Assembly: GCA_026214975.1 (NCBI GenBank)
Contig: CM047810.1
Coordinates: 92,458,316-92,522,315 of the forward strand
Direction of reading: 5' to 3'
Source: Gentiana macrophylla
Taxonomy: Eukaryota; Streptophyta; Magnoliopsida; Gentianales; Gentianaceae
Length of the DNA: 64,000 nt
Numbering within the stretch: position 1 is the first letter of the stretch; the number at the start of each line of letters is the position of its first letter. The notes under the pieces were generated by a model that saw only the letters and a program-made list of their open reading frames with translations, was not told where the DNA came from and did not search any database. This document shows positions 47,481 to 60,650 of the stretch, piece after piece. A program made the position numbers and the translations under genes.

Positions 47481-50400
47481 CCTCCTTGTTCGGTCCAAGA
47501 GATCCTCGTTTTTGTCATAAACTTCGGGATACGGTCCCTCTCCTTCTTCCTGTACACTTGCAAGTATGTTAACATGTTAACAGTAGCTTAGTATTGTATT
47601 GCGCCTATAGCAGATGGTGCAAATTTGTGATGTAGGGGAAAATTATTATGCACTGCATTCTCAGCCTAGTCAGAAACCACCAATCAGAATGCAACACATT
47701 TTCCCAGTTGAAAACACTGAAAAGTAGTCAAATACAGCTTTACCTCATCGCTTTTGTCCTCCAGGAAATCATCGTTCATGTCATAAACTTCCGGATATGC
47801 ATCGTCACCTTCCTCCTATAAATATACAAGTATATATTTAAATGTTAAGCACGGCGTAGCATTAGTGCAAAAAGACTTGCTTAGAGCCTATGGTAAGCTA
47901 ATCTTTAATGGGAGCGTGGCACGATTTCCCAGTTGAAAGCAATAAATGCGGAATATTTACCTCACTTTCCTCGTCCTCTGTTGGGTATGTAGAATCTATT
48001 TTGTTGTATAGTTCCTCATCTCCATGGTCTTCTATCTTAGCCATTTCTTCCTATCGTAGTCAAACGATAAAAACAGACCAGAATCAGAATAATAATGATA
48101 ATCAAGAAATGCAAAGTTAGATTCAAAGGCATACAAGTTCAAATCTCATCTGATCATATCTTGTTTGCAGGATTGAGATATGTTTCATGAGAGCCTGTTT
48201 ATCAAAACAATCACTTATAAGTAACTTCAAGAAGCTCAAATATTCTCGCAACAAAAACACGACAAACTTTGACCACATAGCAAACTGAAAGAACAATCCC
48301 AGAAACAAGATGAACTTTGCTATGATCAGACAAATAAATTGTGGGTTCAACACAGTTCTAAGTTTTCCGGGCATTAAACGAAGATCAAAGAGGTTGTTAC
48401 AACACAGTAGTACATTTTCCACCTTTGCCTTGCTAATCACTGTGGACTTTCTATAGTAATGTACCATTAATAGATCTTTTTTTGAGGACAAACATCAAAC
48501 ATTTACTTATTTTACTCCCACAAGCTTTAAATCAATGCCTGAATCGAATTCGATCTTCCAAATCATTCACTGGGAATTTTTAATCCAAGTTTTAGAAGAC
48601 AACTATGTTCATATACCATATAAAGATCTACAGTGATACTAGTACACAAAATTTTGAATCATATCCTGGTACTTTGATAAGAATGAACTTCAAATATGTA
48701 CCTCGTGCCTTTGAAGCTCAATTGAACGAGCAAGAGCTTTCCTTTTCGTCAAGAGATTCCTAGGTCTTAGTGACGAAGGCCTTGTGTACTCTTTTCCCCT
48801 GAAAACAATTATGGCGTATCCTTTTGAAACTTTATCCACAGAAACCAATACCCCACCACTCTCTGCTTCAAGGGATAATGCAATTATTTTGACTTGATCG
48901 AAATTTTTAGCCTTGACAACGATCTTGACCAATTCACGGTACTTCCAATGCAAGTGCATGTTTTCGATAGTACCACTAAAAACTCCGCGCCTACCTGAAG
49001 CAAGAATCTTCCATCAATTTACATGTCTATTATAACATGTGTCCAAGTTGTGAAAGGCATACTCCAAACATTGATGACAAGGTACAAGATTAAAAAGTCT
49101 AGCTACAAATCTTGCCTAAAAGTAAAAAGGCTTTCATCCTTAACCCAAGCTTTCGAAACATAAATCTCTCCTCTTCTGTAATGCAATCTGGGTTTGGAAC
49201 AGATTTTGCTGGATTCAAGGACTGCTCCACTTTTGATAGAGCTCGTTCAGCTTTAAGTATCTTTCGTTCAACCTAAAATAACATAAAACATCAATGAATG
49301 CAGGACACAGTAAAATTCCAGAAGTTCATGAATGATGCTGCTTCAGCATGGTCTCATGTGTATATGTGGATCTGATATGCCTTAAACACCTACCGGGTGT
49401 GGGGGGGGGGGAAAGGGTCGATTGTTGAAGACAGTAGTGCAAATGTGTGTTCGGCCGACACGTGGCCGGCCATGTTAGAGTGTATCAATGTAAAAATTGC
49501 ACCACTTCCCCACCAACTTAAGTTTTGGTTGGTTTAGTAAAATAGCTATTGTTGAAAACAATGAGAGTTTTGTAAACTGACTTTGGATGTTTATTCTCTT
49601 TGTACTTAAGAAAGTATCCAGAAAATAAGTTTTGTAGTAAAATCATGTCAGTGCACACTTACAGTAGCAAGTTTGTTCTCAAGCCTTTTAACAAGGTTGG
49701 CATGTCTTAAAATTCCCACATCTCTCATGACTTTTTCCTTATGCTTGTTATCGAGCTTTTTTCCCCATCTAGCATCGGCATCTAATGTTTCACCAAGAGT
49801 ACCAGCAGTTCCAGATTCTTCACTTCTTGCCATGCCTTTTGCAACAAACGCAGAAGCCCTTAAGCGTGCCTGCTCTTCTTCGTCTTGCAAGGTCTTCGCC
49901 AATCTCCCTTTTTCCAGGAGTGCTTCAGCCATTTCTGGTGACAAAAAGTTCTTCCCTCGATAAAACACTAAGAAGTCTTTGTTTCTTGAGAGCATTATAC
50001 AGCCTGTTAATTTCTGCAAATAAAGATAATTTGCAGCTGTGAATTCCATGTTATTCAAAATGGTGTAATGAGAAGTCCCAGTAACTCAATGTGGCATAAT
50101 ATTACACTTGGGTTGAAAGAAGGCAATGGGATTTTAAGGGATTTTGCATAGCATTGGGAAAGGAGTTCATGAAAAATAAAAAGGAATGCTAGCCCAATAC
50201 ATGGAAGATTCTACAGAGTAACTTTTCTATCTCCCACTAGCTGCACAAAAATTAATGCAATTGCTCGAAAACAACCACCTCAATAGCTAAAACTATGATT
50301 GACAGAGAACACTTCAAGGATCAATATGGGTACTATATTATATATTTACACACGATATTTTGAGTATCTCATATTGCCATGTTTATATTTTTCCGTGGCA

Positions 50401-53400
50401 TCACAATTGACATAACTAAATCATTAGTTGTCCAAGGAAAACATGAAAACGCAATCCAGAAAATAAGAGTTATAAGATAAGAAATTCAATGAGAAAAGAG
50501 TATAAATAGTTACAACTTGGGAATCGTTCCGTTCCAAGGCTGACTTTCTACAGTTTCATAATGTGTATTACCATAATTAGCTAAGACCAATTAGTGAAGG
50601 GTTTCTTTGGAAACACCCTCATCTCCTATGATCAAGCAGAACAGTTTAGAAGGACCGAGTAACACTCTAAAGTTGTGCACATTACAAAAATAATGGTCGT
50701 CTTATATTTGCTTCTAGATGTTCATGACGAAATCTGAAGCGATCCAACTGAGTTTGCAGGAGCATATTAAACATCAATTTGGAAGAGACGAGGCATGCCA
50801 GACACATACATCACTTCACACAAATAACAATCTTTTAAAATTAGGAGTGTAGCAGTAGACAGATTAGAGGCACCAAGCAATAAAAGTATTGAAGTGCAAA
50901 ATTGTTGGTTATGCTACATTAAAAAAAAAAAAGGGTTACTAAACACCTTTACCCTATGTAACTTGCCAGTTGCAACGCATCACAAACTGTCAACTTAGAT
51001 GCCCGCTTGAACAACAAAGAAGCATTTAATAGGATATGCATCTCATAGATATTGAAGAGGAAACTCATAACCAAACTGCATTCATTTGTCTCCATACACA
51101 TAAACTAGTACTTTCTTCATTTTATATGTACACAAGTTTTCACTGACCATCAGTAAATCTCATTCAAACAGAGCTTCAAAGCATGATCGGTAATCAGTTT
51201 AAAGTAATATAGCATGGTTGGAGCAAAATATACGTGGGGTGGGACCAAATTTGAACTCAGGCAGTATGATAGTGTGTACTTAAAACGACATGTTTCTACG
51301 GAGTTTTGCTTGTCCACTAATTAGTACACTAGTGAGTATACAAGTAAATGAAAAACTAATTAGAGAGAAATTTTCTCGATTCCCATGCACAGGCTTAGGT
51401 GGGTTGGGAGGGGCCAAGTGCCTCACTAGTCATTTAATTAGGTAACACATAAACTTTACTATTCGTATATTTAAGGAAAGAAATTTCAGAAATAGCGAAT
51501 GTTCATCATTATGTTTAATCAAAACTTTGAGGTGTCAAAGGACACAAAGTAATCCGCATCCCTACTGAAGAATTTTGAAAGATCAAAAGAAAATACATCT
51601 TATTTTGCATATTTTTCATTTTGAATCTTTATTTTAGATAAGCAACCATCGTGAGACTACATATGCACCTTGATTTCCTCAGCCATTCTCTCACTTGTTG
51701 ATAGCTGGACACCACGTTTTAGTGCAATCTTGGCGATCGAACTTCTTTCCCAGAGTTTGATCATGGCTGCAGCAAGGCCTTGGTGTTGCCTGCTTCTTCC
51801 TAGATAAACACGCAGGGTAAGCATGTCAAAACTCAAAAAAAAAAAAAAAAATATATGGAGTGTGTATTTCATTTACAGAAATGGTGGTTACCTAGTGCAA
51901 AATGTGGAGGTATAACTCTAGCAAGCCTTCTTAAGTCTGTTGCCTCCTTTGAGCCGAGGGTAGATCTAACACCATAAGGAAGTATTCTGAATGGAGGTTG
52001 ATATCCAGGAACAACACCAGGGAGTAAATCTGCATCTACAGGTAGTGGATCAGGTCCTGGCCAATCTGTGTACCTCTGGCCTAGGCCATCCAACAAGATT
52101 TCAATTTCTTCTTCATACTTCGGTTCCGGCTTTGATTCAATCTCAGTACCTTCATTACCATCAAGCTCATCACCGACAGTTTTCTTTTCTGATATCCTGT
52201 CAACACTAGGATCAGTAGTAATTACTGAGAACCGGTGAGGAATGTCGTCCTTGTTGTATGTCCGTTTCTGTGGTTTTTCAGACAGAACCTTGTATCCCAC
52301 GCCTCTATAAAGAGCGACAGAAGTGCCAGACCTCCAGATCACCAGCCCACCGGTTTTTTTCTGAATGATCACATGAGCACCAATAACAGAATCAAGGACA
52401 ATTCAGTTCTTATCATTAAGAACGTTTAATGAGGTCTCTCCAGTATATCAACTACATACGCATTTTTCATCAGTATGCAACATTTACCTACATGCCAAAA
52501 AGAGAAGACTATATAAACTGAATAAGGAACAGTGTTTTCATCGAATGAATTCGACCACAAGGAACAATGACTGACAATTTCCAATGATTACTGCATTAAA
52601 TGTGACATAATCAGTTTTGCAAGATATTTAACATCCAGAATAAAATGGAAGCAACTTCTATTCTATAAAGATTGGACACTATAGTTTATTCAATCGCGGC
52701 ATAGGAGTAAGCAATCTACTCGACCTCTTAATGAGAAACAAGGGAATTATCTGAACATATCTAATATTTACTACACTTTTTACTGTCAAGTATATCATCT
52801 CCGTCAGATTCAAGAAACTGTGATTGTAATGACAGGAACATTGGAAAAGACGTTGCAAACGGAGAATTTAGTATCATCAGAAACGCACCTCCAAAACCTC
52901 ATGCATTCTTTTCATATTGAGAGAAGGAGCAGCCTCGATTTTCAATCTCACAACCTCAGACTCCTTCCATCTCTCATGAATCTTTTCCACAATATCCTGA
53001 GTAACACTAGCACCACCTATTTTCAGTTTGTTTTTCATCTTAAAAGTCAATCTCTTCAGCCTATTCAACTCTGTCTCCGGAAGAGTTAACTCAGCCAAAG
53101 ATTTCCTAATCTTCTTCCTGGCAGAGTATCGCTCCTCATCTGCATTCACCTCCGGCTTCTCCCATGGGAACCTCATCTCTCCATTACTAGAATACGTACT
53201 ATCATCTCCAAAAGGCCTTTTCTCTGAAAATCCACCTCTAGAATCTGGTAATATCCCCTCGTCTATGCGCAATATATCCTCAATAGACCCTTTCTCAAAC
53301 ACCTTATCCGCATTATCTTCCTTCTCACCAGAATTCTCCACGTTCTGAAATATCTTCAATTTCTGGACAATTCTCTCCATTGTAATACCAGTACTACTAG

Positions 53401-53935
53401 TTTCTTGATGATCGGAATCCGAACCCGAACCCTCCCCGCTATTTCTATAATCCACCACGGACTGAGGCGCTTTAAGCTTATTTTTCTGGGTTTCACTCCA
53501 TTTATCCAGCCAAGAATTCCTTGACGAATTCAAGCTACGAAACTGTCCTTTAGAAACATCTGCCTCACTTGTGCCCCCATAAAAATTGGATCTTTTTGGG
53601 GAGTTTTGCTGATGGATTGATGCTAAGTTCCTCGAAAAATTCAAGCCACTGGCTTGTCCGTTAGAAATGGCTGACTCACCAGCTAAACCCATTGCATTAC
53701 ACTTTGTTTCTCTGTAATGATTCGATCCCTTTTGTGGGTTTTTCTGAAAGGTTACTGCTGAGATTGTGGTAGAGCTATTTGCTGCACAAAAAGACAGCTT
53801 GAATGGCAGTGCATGGTAACTATACATTAGGAAATGCAGGCGTGTTGTAAGAGGGGATTTGGACACCGAGGCGTTAAACGAGTCTATAAAAGTGTTAGTT
53901 CTTGGATAGAAATGGCGGGTGGGTACTACAGCCAT
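46809..53935 (-). CDS. CFM3: CRM-domain chloroplast splicing factor, CFM3-like
   Basis: CRM proteins bind RNA and help splice organellar group II introns. Twelve exons (high to low): 53935-52889, 52360-51892, 51799-51669, 50013-49663, 49272-49116, 48994-48702, 48194-48135, 48050-47961, 47815-47744, 47549-47482, 47246-47192, 46841-46809. All join in frame to 941 residues. The Ser/Thr-rich, acid-poor start suits a transit peptide. Three CRM domains are visible: [20 protein letters not shown] to [35 protein letters not shown] to [29 protein letters not shown] to [14 protein letters not shown]. Three domains fit CFM3 (CFM2 has four). Intron 5 has a GC donor (49115-49114). The C-terminal exons are an acidic repeat array. 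No lesions occur in exons 1-9. Exon boundaries come from frame and splice signals, and exons 10-12 are the least certain. Confidence 0.88.
46925..47107 (-). mobile_element. tRNA-derived SINE in CFM3-like intron 11
   Basis: On the minus strand the A box is TCATCTGGTAAG (47092-47081) and the B box GAGTTCGATTCC (47052-47041), about 30 bp apart, as in a Pol III internal promoter. The body continues to about 46925. A fragment of the same family lies at 2337-2392. It separates the last two acidic exon units. Confidence 0.65.
47447..47476. repeat. (TA)n microsatellite
   Basis: About 15 TA repeats in intron 10 of the CFM3-like gene, directly beside the exon 10 donor site, so length change here could affect splicing (inference). 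Confidence 0.85.
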
Positions 53936-55891
53936 TATTACAAAAGCAATTCATACAGCTCTAGATACATGTAATTGTTGATATTCCCCGCGGAGGAGCA
54001 AATGGAGACGCAAGCGGTGGGAGCGACTTCCAGGCGATAAACAGAAAAAAGGGACATTAGAACATTATTTACACCTTACATATAAAACCTTTTTTTTTTT
54101 TTTTTTTGAAACTTATGTATAAAACTTAAAACAATATTAATGGTATCAAAGTCAAAAATCTATCGTTGATGCATCATATTGAAATTATATTTTTTTTAAA
54201 GTTTAATTTAATTCTCAAAAAAAAAGTTTAATTATCCATTGCTTAAGGCAGCCAATTATAGAAGTGACATATTACGACAAATTTACTTGATTTCAATGAA
54301 AGCCATGTTTCATGTTTCTGTTGTGCATCGAAATTGTGATGTGTTTCTCGTTTCTGTTGTGCATCGAAATTGTGATGTCAAACAGTCGAAGCTAAATACG
54401 GAGTATGTACTTAAGGATCTCGATGCTTTTTTTTTTTTCCTTCTTTGTTTTTTTTTTTTATATAAATATTTTTAAGATCAATGAACAATTTTGTTCAAAA
54501 GGCTTTTTAAGCAAGACACTAAAGAAAGGAAAGGTTACCAAGATACATCATATAATCCACCACCGTACATACAAAAATGATACATCAAGTTGAAATGAAC
54601 TTTTAGCGTAAAACATCTTGACCAAACCCATGTACTTCGGAACTGCCGACAAACATTAGAACCATCAACGAAGCCCATCGAACATATTTGAGCAATGTAA
54701 GAAGAATGATCATAGATCCAGCAAGCAAAATGTATGATCCAAGCCCTTCACAAAGACCAACACAACATATTAAAAATTCTTTATGAGTCTTTATATTCCT
54801 TGATTATGATCACTAATAAAACTTAGAATAACATGTCAGGCATACGAATGCCAAGTTAAAAGTGAATCGCATTTTTGAAATAAAACACATAAAACATAAA
54901 AACAACGGAGAAAAGAGAAGTAAAGCTACATGAATTATTAAAAAAAGGACGTCTACCGTGTCCACTACACTCAACAAACAGGTTAAAGAGATACATTGAA
55001 AACATTTTAGAAATAAACGACATAGCTAGAAGTATGGGATTGAAAAAAACATAACACCAAGGAATGAGAATCTAAAAAAAAAATATTGTTGTAAGATAAT
55101 AGATACATAACATGTATTGTAGATTGTATCGAGGAATCAGAAAGGTAAGAAAAATGAAAAAAAAAAAAAAAATTAAATACCACCCTTGTATCAAGAAAGT
55201 GTATTTCCCCTTAGTTGGTGTATTGCATTCATCCACTTGGTATAACTATTGATCCAACATATGTACCATATAATTGCACCAAGCAAAATCCAGATACAAA
55301 ACTCCGACAATACTTTTTGGGCAGTAATGCAAGTACCAATGCATCATAACTTGATCCACATCGATATAGTACGATCTAACTCTTCCCCCTTGCTTTCACC
55401 CTAGTATAAAAACAACCCTACACAACTATAAGTTGAACGAACATACATAATTGAGGTATATGCTCCACTCAAATGTGGAACTACCTAATCATAATTTCAA
55501 CCAAATACCATATATATGAATTCAATCAACATGAGTAAATCTGAAAATATGTCTAACTCAGAACATGCCTTCTACAACAACATAAGAACATCAGTATTAC
55601 CCGGTAAGACCATGCAATCACACCCTGATTGGAGTCACCAATATATCCCTTTTCAGACCCTATATCTTAGTTCCAGGTTCTGCAAGATTGTCAAAGCATT
55701 TAGGAACTAACATCTCTCGAAAGAAAATTTCAGATGGAAAATAATTTCTTAAGAAGATGGTAAAAGCTCATGTTGAGGTTTAATAAACACGATAAAAGTG
55801 TAAAAAGAAACCATCTAGAACTGCCAATTGAATTGTAGCTCATAAAGTAAACAAGTATGATAAGCAGACAAACAAAACTGATTACACTCAC
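53936..55891. other. upstream region of CFM3-like gene, no gene seen
   Basis: Promoter side of the minus-strand CFM3-like gene, with GC-richer sequence at 53980-54030 and no clear TATA box. A 33-bp direct duplication (CATCGAAATTGTGATGT) lies at about 54325-54380, followed by poly-T tracts. The rest is AT-rich with no convincing frame. Confidence 0.45.
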
Positions 55892-58800
55892 CCCATATTG
55901 GAAATAGTCGTCGGCCGCTGTTGCATCCAGACGGTTCTCTATTTTTTCTGCAGTTGATTCAATCTATTTATCATGCAAATAAATAGAATTATTGGCCTTC
56001 AAAAGCTCCAAATAAAAGTTACGGTACTTCAGAAAAATTATAGCACATTTTCCAGAGTTAGATAACCCAATGAAAAGTTAGAATACAACATACAAATTAA
56101 GGGTAACGAAAAATATGAACATCAAATTGGAGCAACCACCAACTTCTATGAAAAACCACATCGAATATTGTTCAAAGTGTAACCCCATGTGTGGTTCATG
56201 AAAGAATATGACAGAAGTTGATTTCGTAAAATAAAATAGAAGGCATTATGTCGCATTAATAAACTCACATGTAGTAACATTGATGCAAAAAAAAATCAAA
56301 AAAAATACAACTTTGGTTAATAGGGCAAACCAAAGATGCAGTGACAGATTTGAGAGGGTGAAATGAGCAAAGAGCAAAGAATAACACCTACTAAGAGTGA
56401 AAAATGACAACTTATTTATGGTCATACTTAAGTAGCATATCTTAAGCACCTATCAAAATACCAATAGGTTGCCAGATAACCATAAAATGTGTAGCAGCAG
56501 GAAGCCAGGAACCTGATCCCAAAGGGGAGGAAATGATAACCAAAAGAAAATTTTAATATCTAGACATCTAGTCAAATCCTAAATAGAGATACAAAGCTCA
56601 AGAACATCAAGATAATGAACAATAAAAGAGTGTATAAAAGCAAATTACACTTAAATGATTCACTCAAAGAAAGATGCATTACGTAAGAGGTATATATTTT
56701 AACATGTGAGAGTTACCTAAATGAGCTCCATCGATAACTAAAATTTCAAATGGGACTTTCTACCTTTATTGTAAGTACTGAAATGAACTAATAAAGTCGA
56801 GGTTTTCGAGATAAAACTCTAGATTACAAAGATCTCAGAAGGAAAGAAAAAAAGATTTGCAGTATTACTTAGCCAAAGAAATAGGGTACATTTGATAGCC
56901 AAAGAAATAGGGTACATTTGATAGCCAAAGAAATGTCGCCAGATTTCATGTTCCTTCAAAAAAAAAACGCGATCATATTTTAGACTCGTAACAGGCTCGA
57001 GCACCTCTTTAGACTTGAAAATTCTCTCAACAGATTCAATGCTCTCTTCTTCCACAACCCTATTACCATCATCCCTCTTCCCATTTACAGTATCCGAATT
57101 GTGGTGATCCATTAGTTGATGGGAAAAGGCTTCTAAAAGCCAACTCAACCAATATGTCAAATCCCCAAACTTTGAGCCAAATCAGACAGTCGTTGAAAAA
57201 AATCACAAACAAAAACTTTGTTGATTGTATCAATTGAGGAAGAAATATATATATTCTTGCCTTTTTGACTGCATTTATAGGGAAATGAAATTTGTTGAGA
57301 ACACACACACAAATTAGCTAATGAAAAATCAAATTGAAACAAAATCAGTCGAAGAACAAAAGCAAAGGCGATGGAAGCGGTGGGTAAAGAAATTCGAGTA
57401 CCTTCATTCTCAGGTAAATGGAGAGCAAATGAGGTTGATTTACTTTGAGAATTGTAACTTACGGAAATGTCGCCATATTCCATGTTCCTTAAAAAAAACG
57501 CGATTATTTTTTAGACTCGTAACAGGCTCGGGCACCTTTTTAGACTCAAAAATTCTCTCAACAGATTCAATGCTCTCTTCTTCCACAACCCTATTACCAT
57601 CATCCCTCTTCCAATTTACAGCATCTGTATTATGATTTATGGTGATCCATTAGTTGATGGCGTGAAAACAAAAAATTAGGGTATCTGATAAAAGATGGGA
57701 ATACATTTTCTAAATATTGAATAAAAAAATTTAAAAACAAATGAGCATGTTTTTACAGGGAGGTTCTTTTCTAGTATCTCACATGCATGAGAAGTGATCG
57801 ATTGGGTTGATCGAGAGCCTTGTGATTTACATCTAACACATAAACTGTGTGGTTCTGATCAACCCACCAGTCACTTCATACTAAAAACTCTCACCACACA
57901 AGAAGTTTCTGTTTTTACAGGGTACAAAGCGGGTCGTTTTCCAAGTTTGGAGTAATGTATATATATATACTTAGCATTTTACCTCACAATGCACGGAGGA
58001 GAGATTAAATATATCCGAATCTTATACTATATATATGTATAATTTTACACACATGAGAAGATAATAATTATTATGAATTTAGTTAATATTAACTATTTCC
58101 ATAAATAAGTAGTAGGTTTTGTATAAGAAAAGGAATAACCTACTAAGGCCTTAATATAGAGTCAAACGTTGGAAGAAATAAAACAAAATGCAATAGAGAA
58201 ATTAATATATTCACAATCATGGTTTGTCGGGCATGAATTTCCTGTTGGTGTTGATAGTTGAGTGGCCTCCTGAAGAACAGAATGAACCCACACGCAACTT
58301 TGTTGAACCCCAATAGCACGCCTCTATGAACATAAGGCCATCAAAATAAGAGTTCAACATAGAGGTCTAACAAAAGTATTGACACATACAGTTCCGATGA
58401 ATTGAAACAAAGAACAATGTTAACCATGGAGTCATGTTGCGGCTTCAATCACCATTGGATAGCATAAATGGTAGATGATGTTTCAATGAATAATTAAAGA
58501 AGGGACACTAATACCACACACTCTGATCAGAATTTCCGAGAAAATTGTATATGACAATGGAAATTAAGCGAAAGACTTTAAAGGAACACAACTTTAATCA
58601 AATCATACAGGCTCATCTCTCACCCCAACTAATCAGATCAAACAAAACAAACTATGAACATGAATGTACCCTTTTGAAGATGTTTTTGGCGGTAGTGGAA
58701 AGGGGGAAGATTGAGACATTGTCACATTGAAGCCCTTCCCATGCTTCTTGAGAAGAATTTTGTCGCATTTAATCTTCCAGATCTCCCTCATTTGGTCCTC

Positions 58801-59561
58801 ACTTCTGCACCTTCCTCCTCCACATCCACCACCATCTTGTAGCAGTTTCAATGAAACTCTGTCCTGTCACATGTCCTCGACGATCACTAACCTCAAAATT
58901 TTACAATTAAAAAATACGTATCACTACTACCAACAAAAGGAATGACCATGGAATCAAGAACACCGCCATGAGAAAACTATAAATATAATGAAATAAATAA
59001 AATCAACAAAAAAAATCAGAAAACCATTGTGTAAAGCCACCTCACTTTCAATCCGACTGTCACCAGCACTACCATCCGATCTGCTCATCCGAAAACTCCG
59101 CCATTGTCGATAATAATATTAGAGATTAAAATTCTTTTCAAAACATTGTCAGACCACCATCAAAATTTAATATACAGTATAAAATTTAAAAAATAGAACA
59201 TGGGATGAAAAGGAAAAATGATCTACATACAGCTGAATCACCCGATTAAAGTATCAAAATCCACAGAATGTGAGTGTATTAGTATACCGTCAAAATAGAA
59301 CAATGGATGCATGAAAGAAATCATCGGCTAACAGATGAAAAAAAAGATGTATAGAAATTAAGAAAGACATGTCTTGTTGATATATGATGAGCAAGAAAAA
59401 TCACACAAAGATCCAAAGGAAAATCCTCAACGGGAGAGTGAATATCCAATGGCACACCATGTAGATATGTAAGCACTTACCGACCGGTTTGAGGGCTGCT
59501 GGCTCATTTTGGTACATATTTGTAGAACCATTTGATCATTTTGCTGCTTGCTTCCATCCAT
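55892..59561 (-). other. possible unrecognised multi-exon gene
   Basis: Several minus-strand segments have good splice borders and stay open. The segment 59561-59481 starts with ATG (MDGSKQQNDQMVLQICTKMS) and ends in GTAAGT. About 59098-59043 reads FRMSRSDGSAGDSRIESE, and 58863 to about 58670 reads DRVSLKLLQDGGGCGGGRCR then REIWKIKCDKILLKKHGKGF. About 58330-58220 reads RRAIGVQQSCVWVHSVLQEA. The segment 55963-55892 reads ENRLDATAADDYFQYG and is a 72-bp phase-0 exon with a GTGAGT donor. I recognise no family. Joining them is a guess, and some may be pseudoexons or fragments of different genes. Confidence 0.3.
56934..57660 (-). repeat. direct duplication of an acidic coding-like segment
   Basis: A block of about 190 bp occurs at 56934-57125 and again at 57469-57660 with a few differences. 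On the minus strand copy 1 reads MDHHNSDTVNGKRDDGNRVV, then EEESIESVERIFKSKEV. Copy 2 has the same layout with small changes. The pattern ESxERIFxxKEVP recalls the N-terminus of yellow-stripe-like metal transporters, but nothing of the membrane part follows, so I do not assign it. Confidence 0.6.
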
Positions 59562-60238
59562 GGGTTAAATCAGCTCTGCTTTATAAAATTTCGAATATAA
59601 ATTTTCCAATCACTTCCGATTTCGATCTGCATATGTCATGTCAATTGGGTGGCATCCCATGAATGGTATTTTATAACTAAACCAAAACATACAAAACTTG
59701 TACGGAAATTAATGAATCACAATCCATTAACCATGTAATCCCTTCATTAATGTAAAGGAAAGAATAATATTAGATTAACGAACAAAGATGAAAAGGAAAG
59801 AACAAACAATAAAGACCTTAAAAATAAAGAAGACGACGACTACTTTACGGTTATGAAATATGATGATTGTGTATCTTTGAATCGAAATAAATTGAATGGA
59901 TCACCCAGGCATTCTAATTTTTTTTCCTTTAGAATCAGATGTCCATGATGCCAAAATAAGACAATTCACCGCAATAAAATGCTGTCAAAGAGTTCGGGAA
60001 TTCGAATTGCAGAACTAATTAAACGGGTGAGGCTCAAACAAAAAAACAATCTATGTCCGAAATTTTTCATGTTTTTAGGGATTTGTCTCAAACGTTGATC
60101 TCACCTGGAGGAAGCTCAATTAGCAAATTTGGTGTCATATCACCTTCAATAACAATCTGAATCATTTTGAAGTCTTATCCTTAATAGAAGACGTATAGAT
60201 CGACCTGGCTGTTGATGCAACGTAATGGGAAGCGAGTG

Positions 60239-60650
60239 TCAACCGCGACCGGAGTGGATGCCGGAGAAGATTCGATATCGATCTCGTTGGCGTCTGTACA
60301 TCAATGATTAAAACAAACACAGATCATATGTCAAAACAAATGAATTTAATTCATAATTAAAACCTGAAAACCTGAGGTAGAAGATGACACGAAGAGGAAA
60401 AAATGATTAGTGTCTGCTAGGGCTTCTTCTCCTTTGGTTTGGTGCCAACCGGACTGGATGCCGGAGAAAGATTCGATATCGATCTCCTTGTCGTCTGTAC
60501 ATGAATAATTAAAAAAAAGATTAAAAAAACAAACAAACCCAGATCATTTGGCAAAACAAATGAATTTAATTCATAACAGAAAACCAGAGTTTGAAGATGA
60601 TCATTTTGGGGCTTCCTCTGTACCGCATGAAGGGGAAAAAATGATTTACA
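60239..60650 (-). repeat. direct duplication, about 200 bp
   Basis: 60239-60420 and 60446-60650 share GGATGCCGGAGAA, GATTCGATATCGATCTC, GTCTGTACAT, AACAAATGAATTTAATTCAT and GGGGAAAAAATGATT in the same order. Each copy has a minus-strand acceptor-like TGTACAG followed by a short open segment (NEIDIESSPASTPVAV in copy 1). It may be an old exon duplication like that in the CFM3-like gene. Confidence 0.55.

Larger units (their letters stand above)
46775..48050 (-). repeat. tandem array of acidic exon-plus-intron units
   Basis: Exons 8-12 of the CFM3-like gene begin GAGGA/GAAGAA and encode related acidic peptides: [20 protein letters not shown] (exon 9), [20 protein letters not shown] (exon 10), [16 protein letters not shown] (exon 11). 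Exon 12 resembles exon 10 in DNA but is frame-shifted, reading [10 protein letters not shown] and stop. The flanking introns are also alike: AGTTGAAAACAC on one side of exons 9 and 12, and ATACAAGTA..GTT on the other side of exons 9, 10 and 12. Starts are spaced about 235, 266, 303 and 405 bp, the last stretched by a SINE. Confidence 0.75.

Noticed and set aside
48123..48491. 122-codon minus-strand frame
   Set aside because: It covers exon 7 and reads through intron 6 of the CFM3-like gene; the splice sites define the real 20-codon exon.
56819..57160. Yellow-stripe-like metal transporter N-terminus
   Set aside because: Only an ESxERIFxxKEV-type stretch agrees; the RAFVVSF..MKLNLTTG region that defines the family does not follow.
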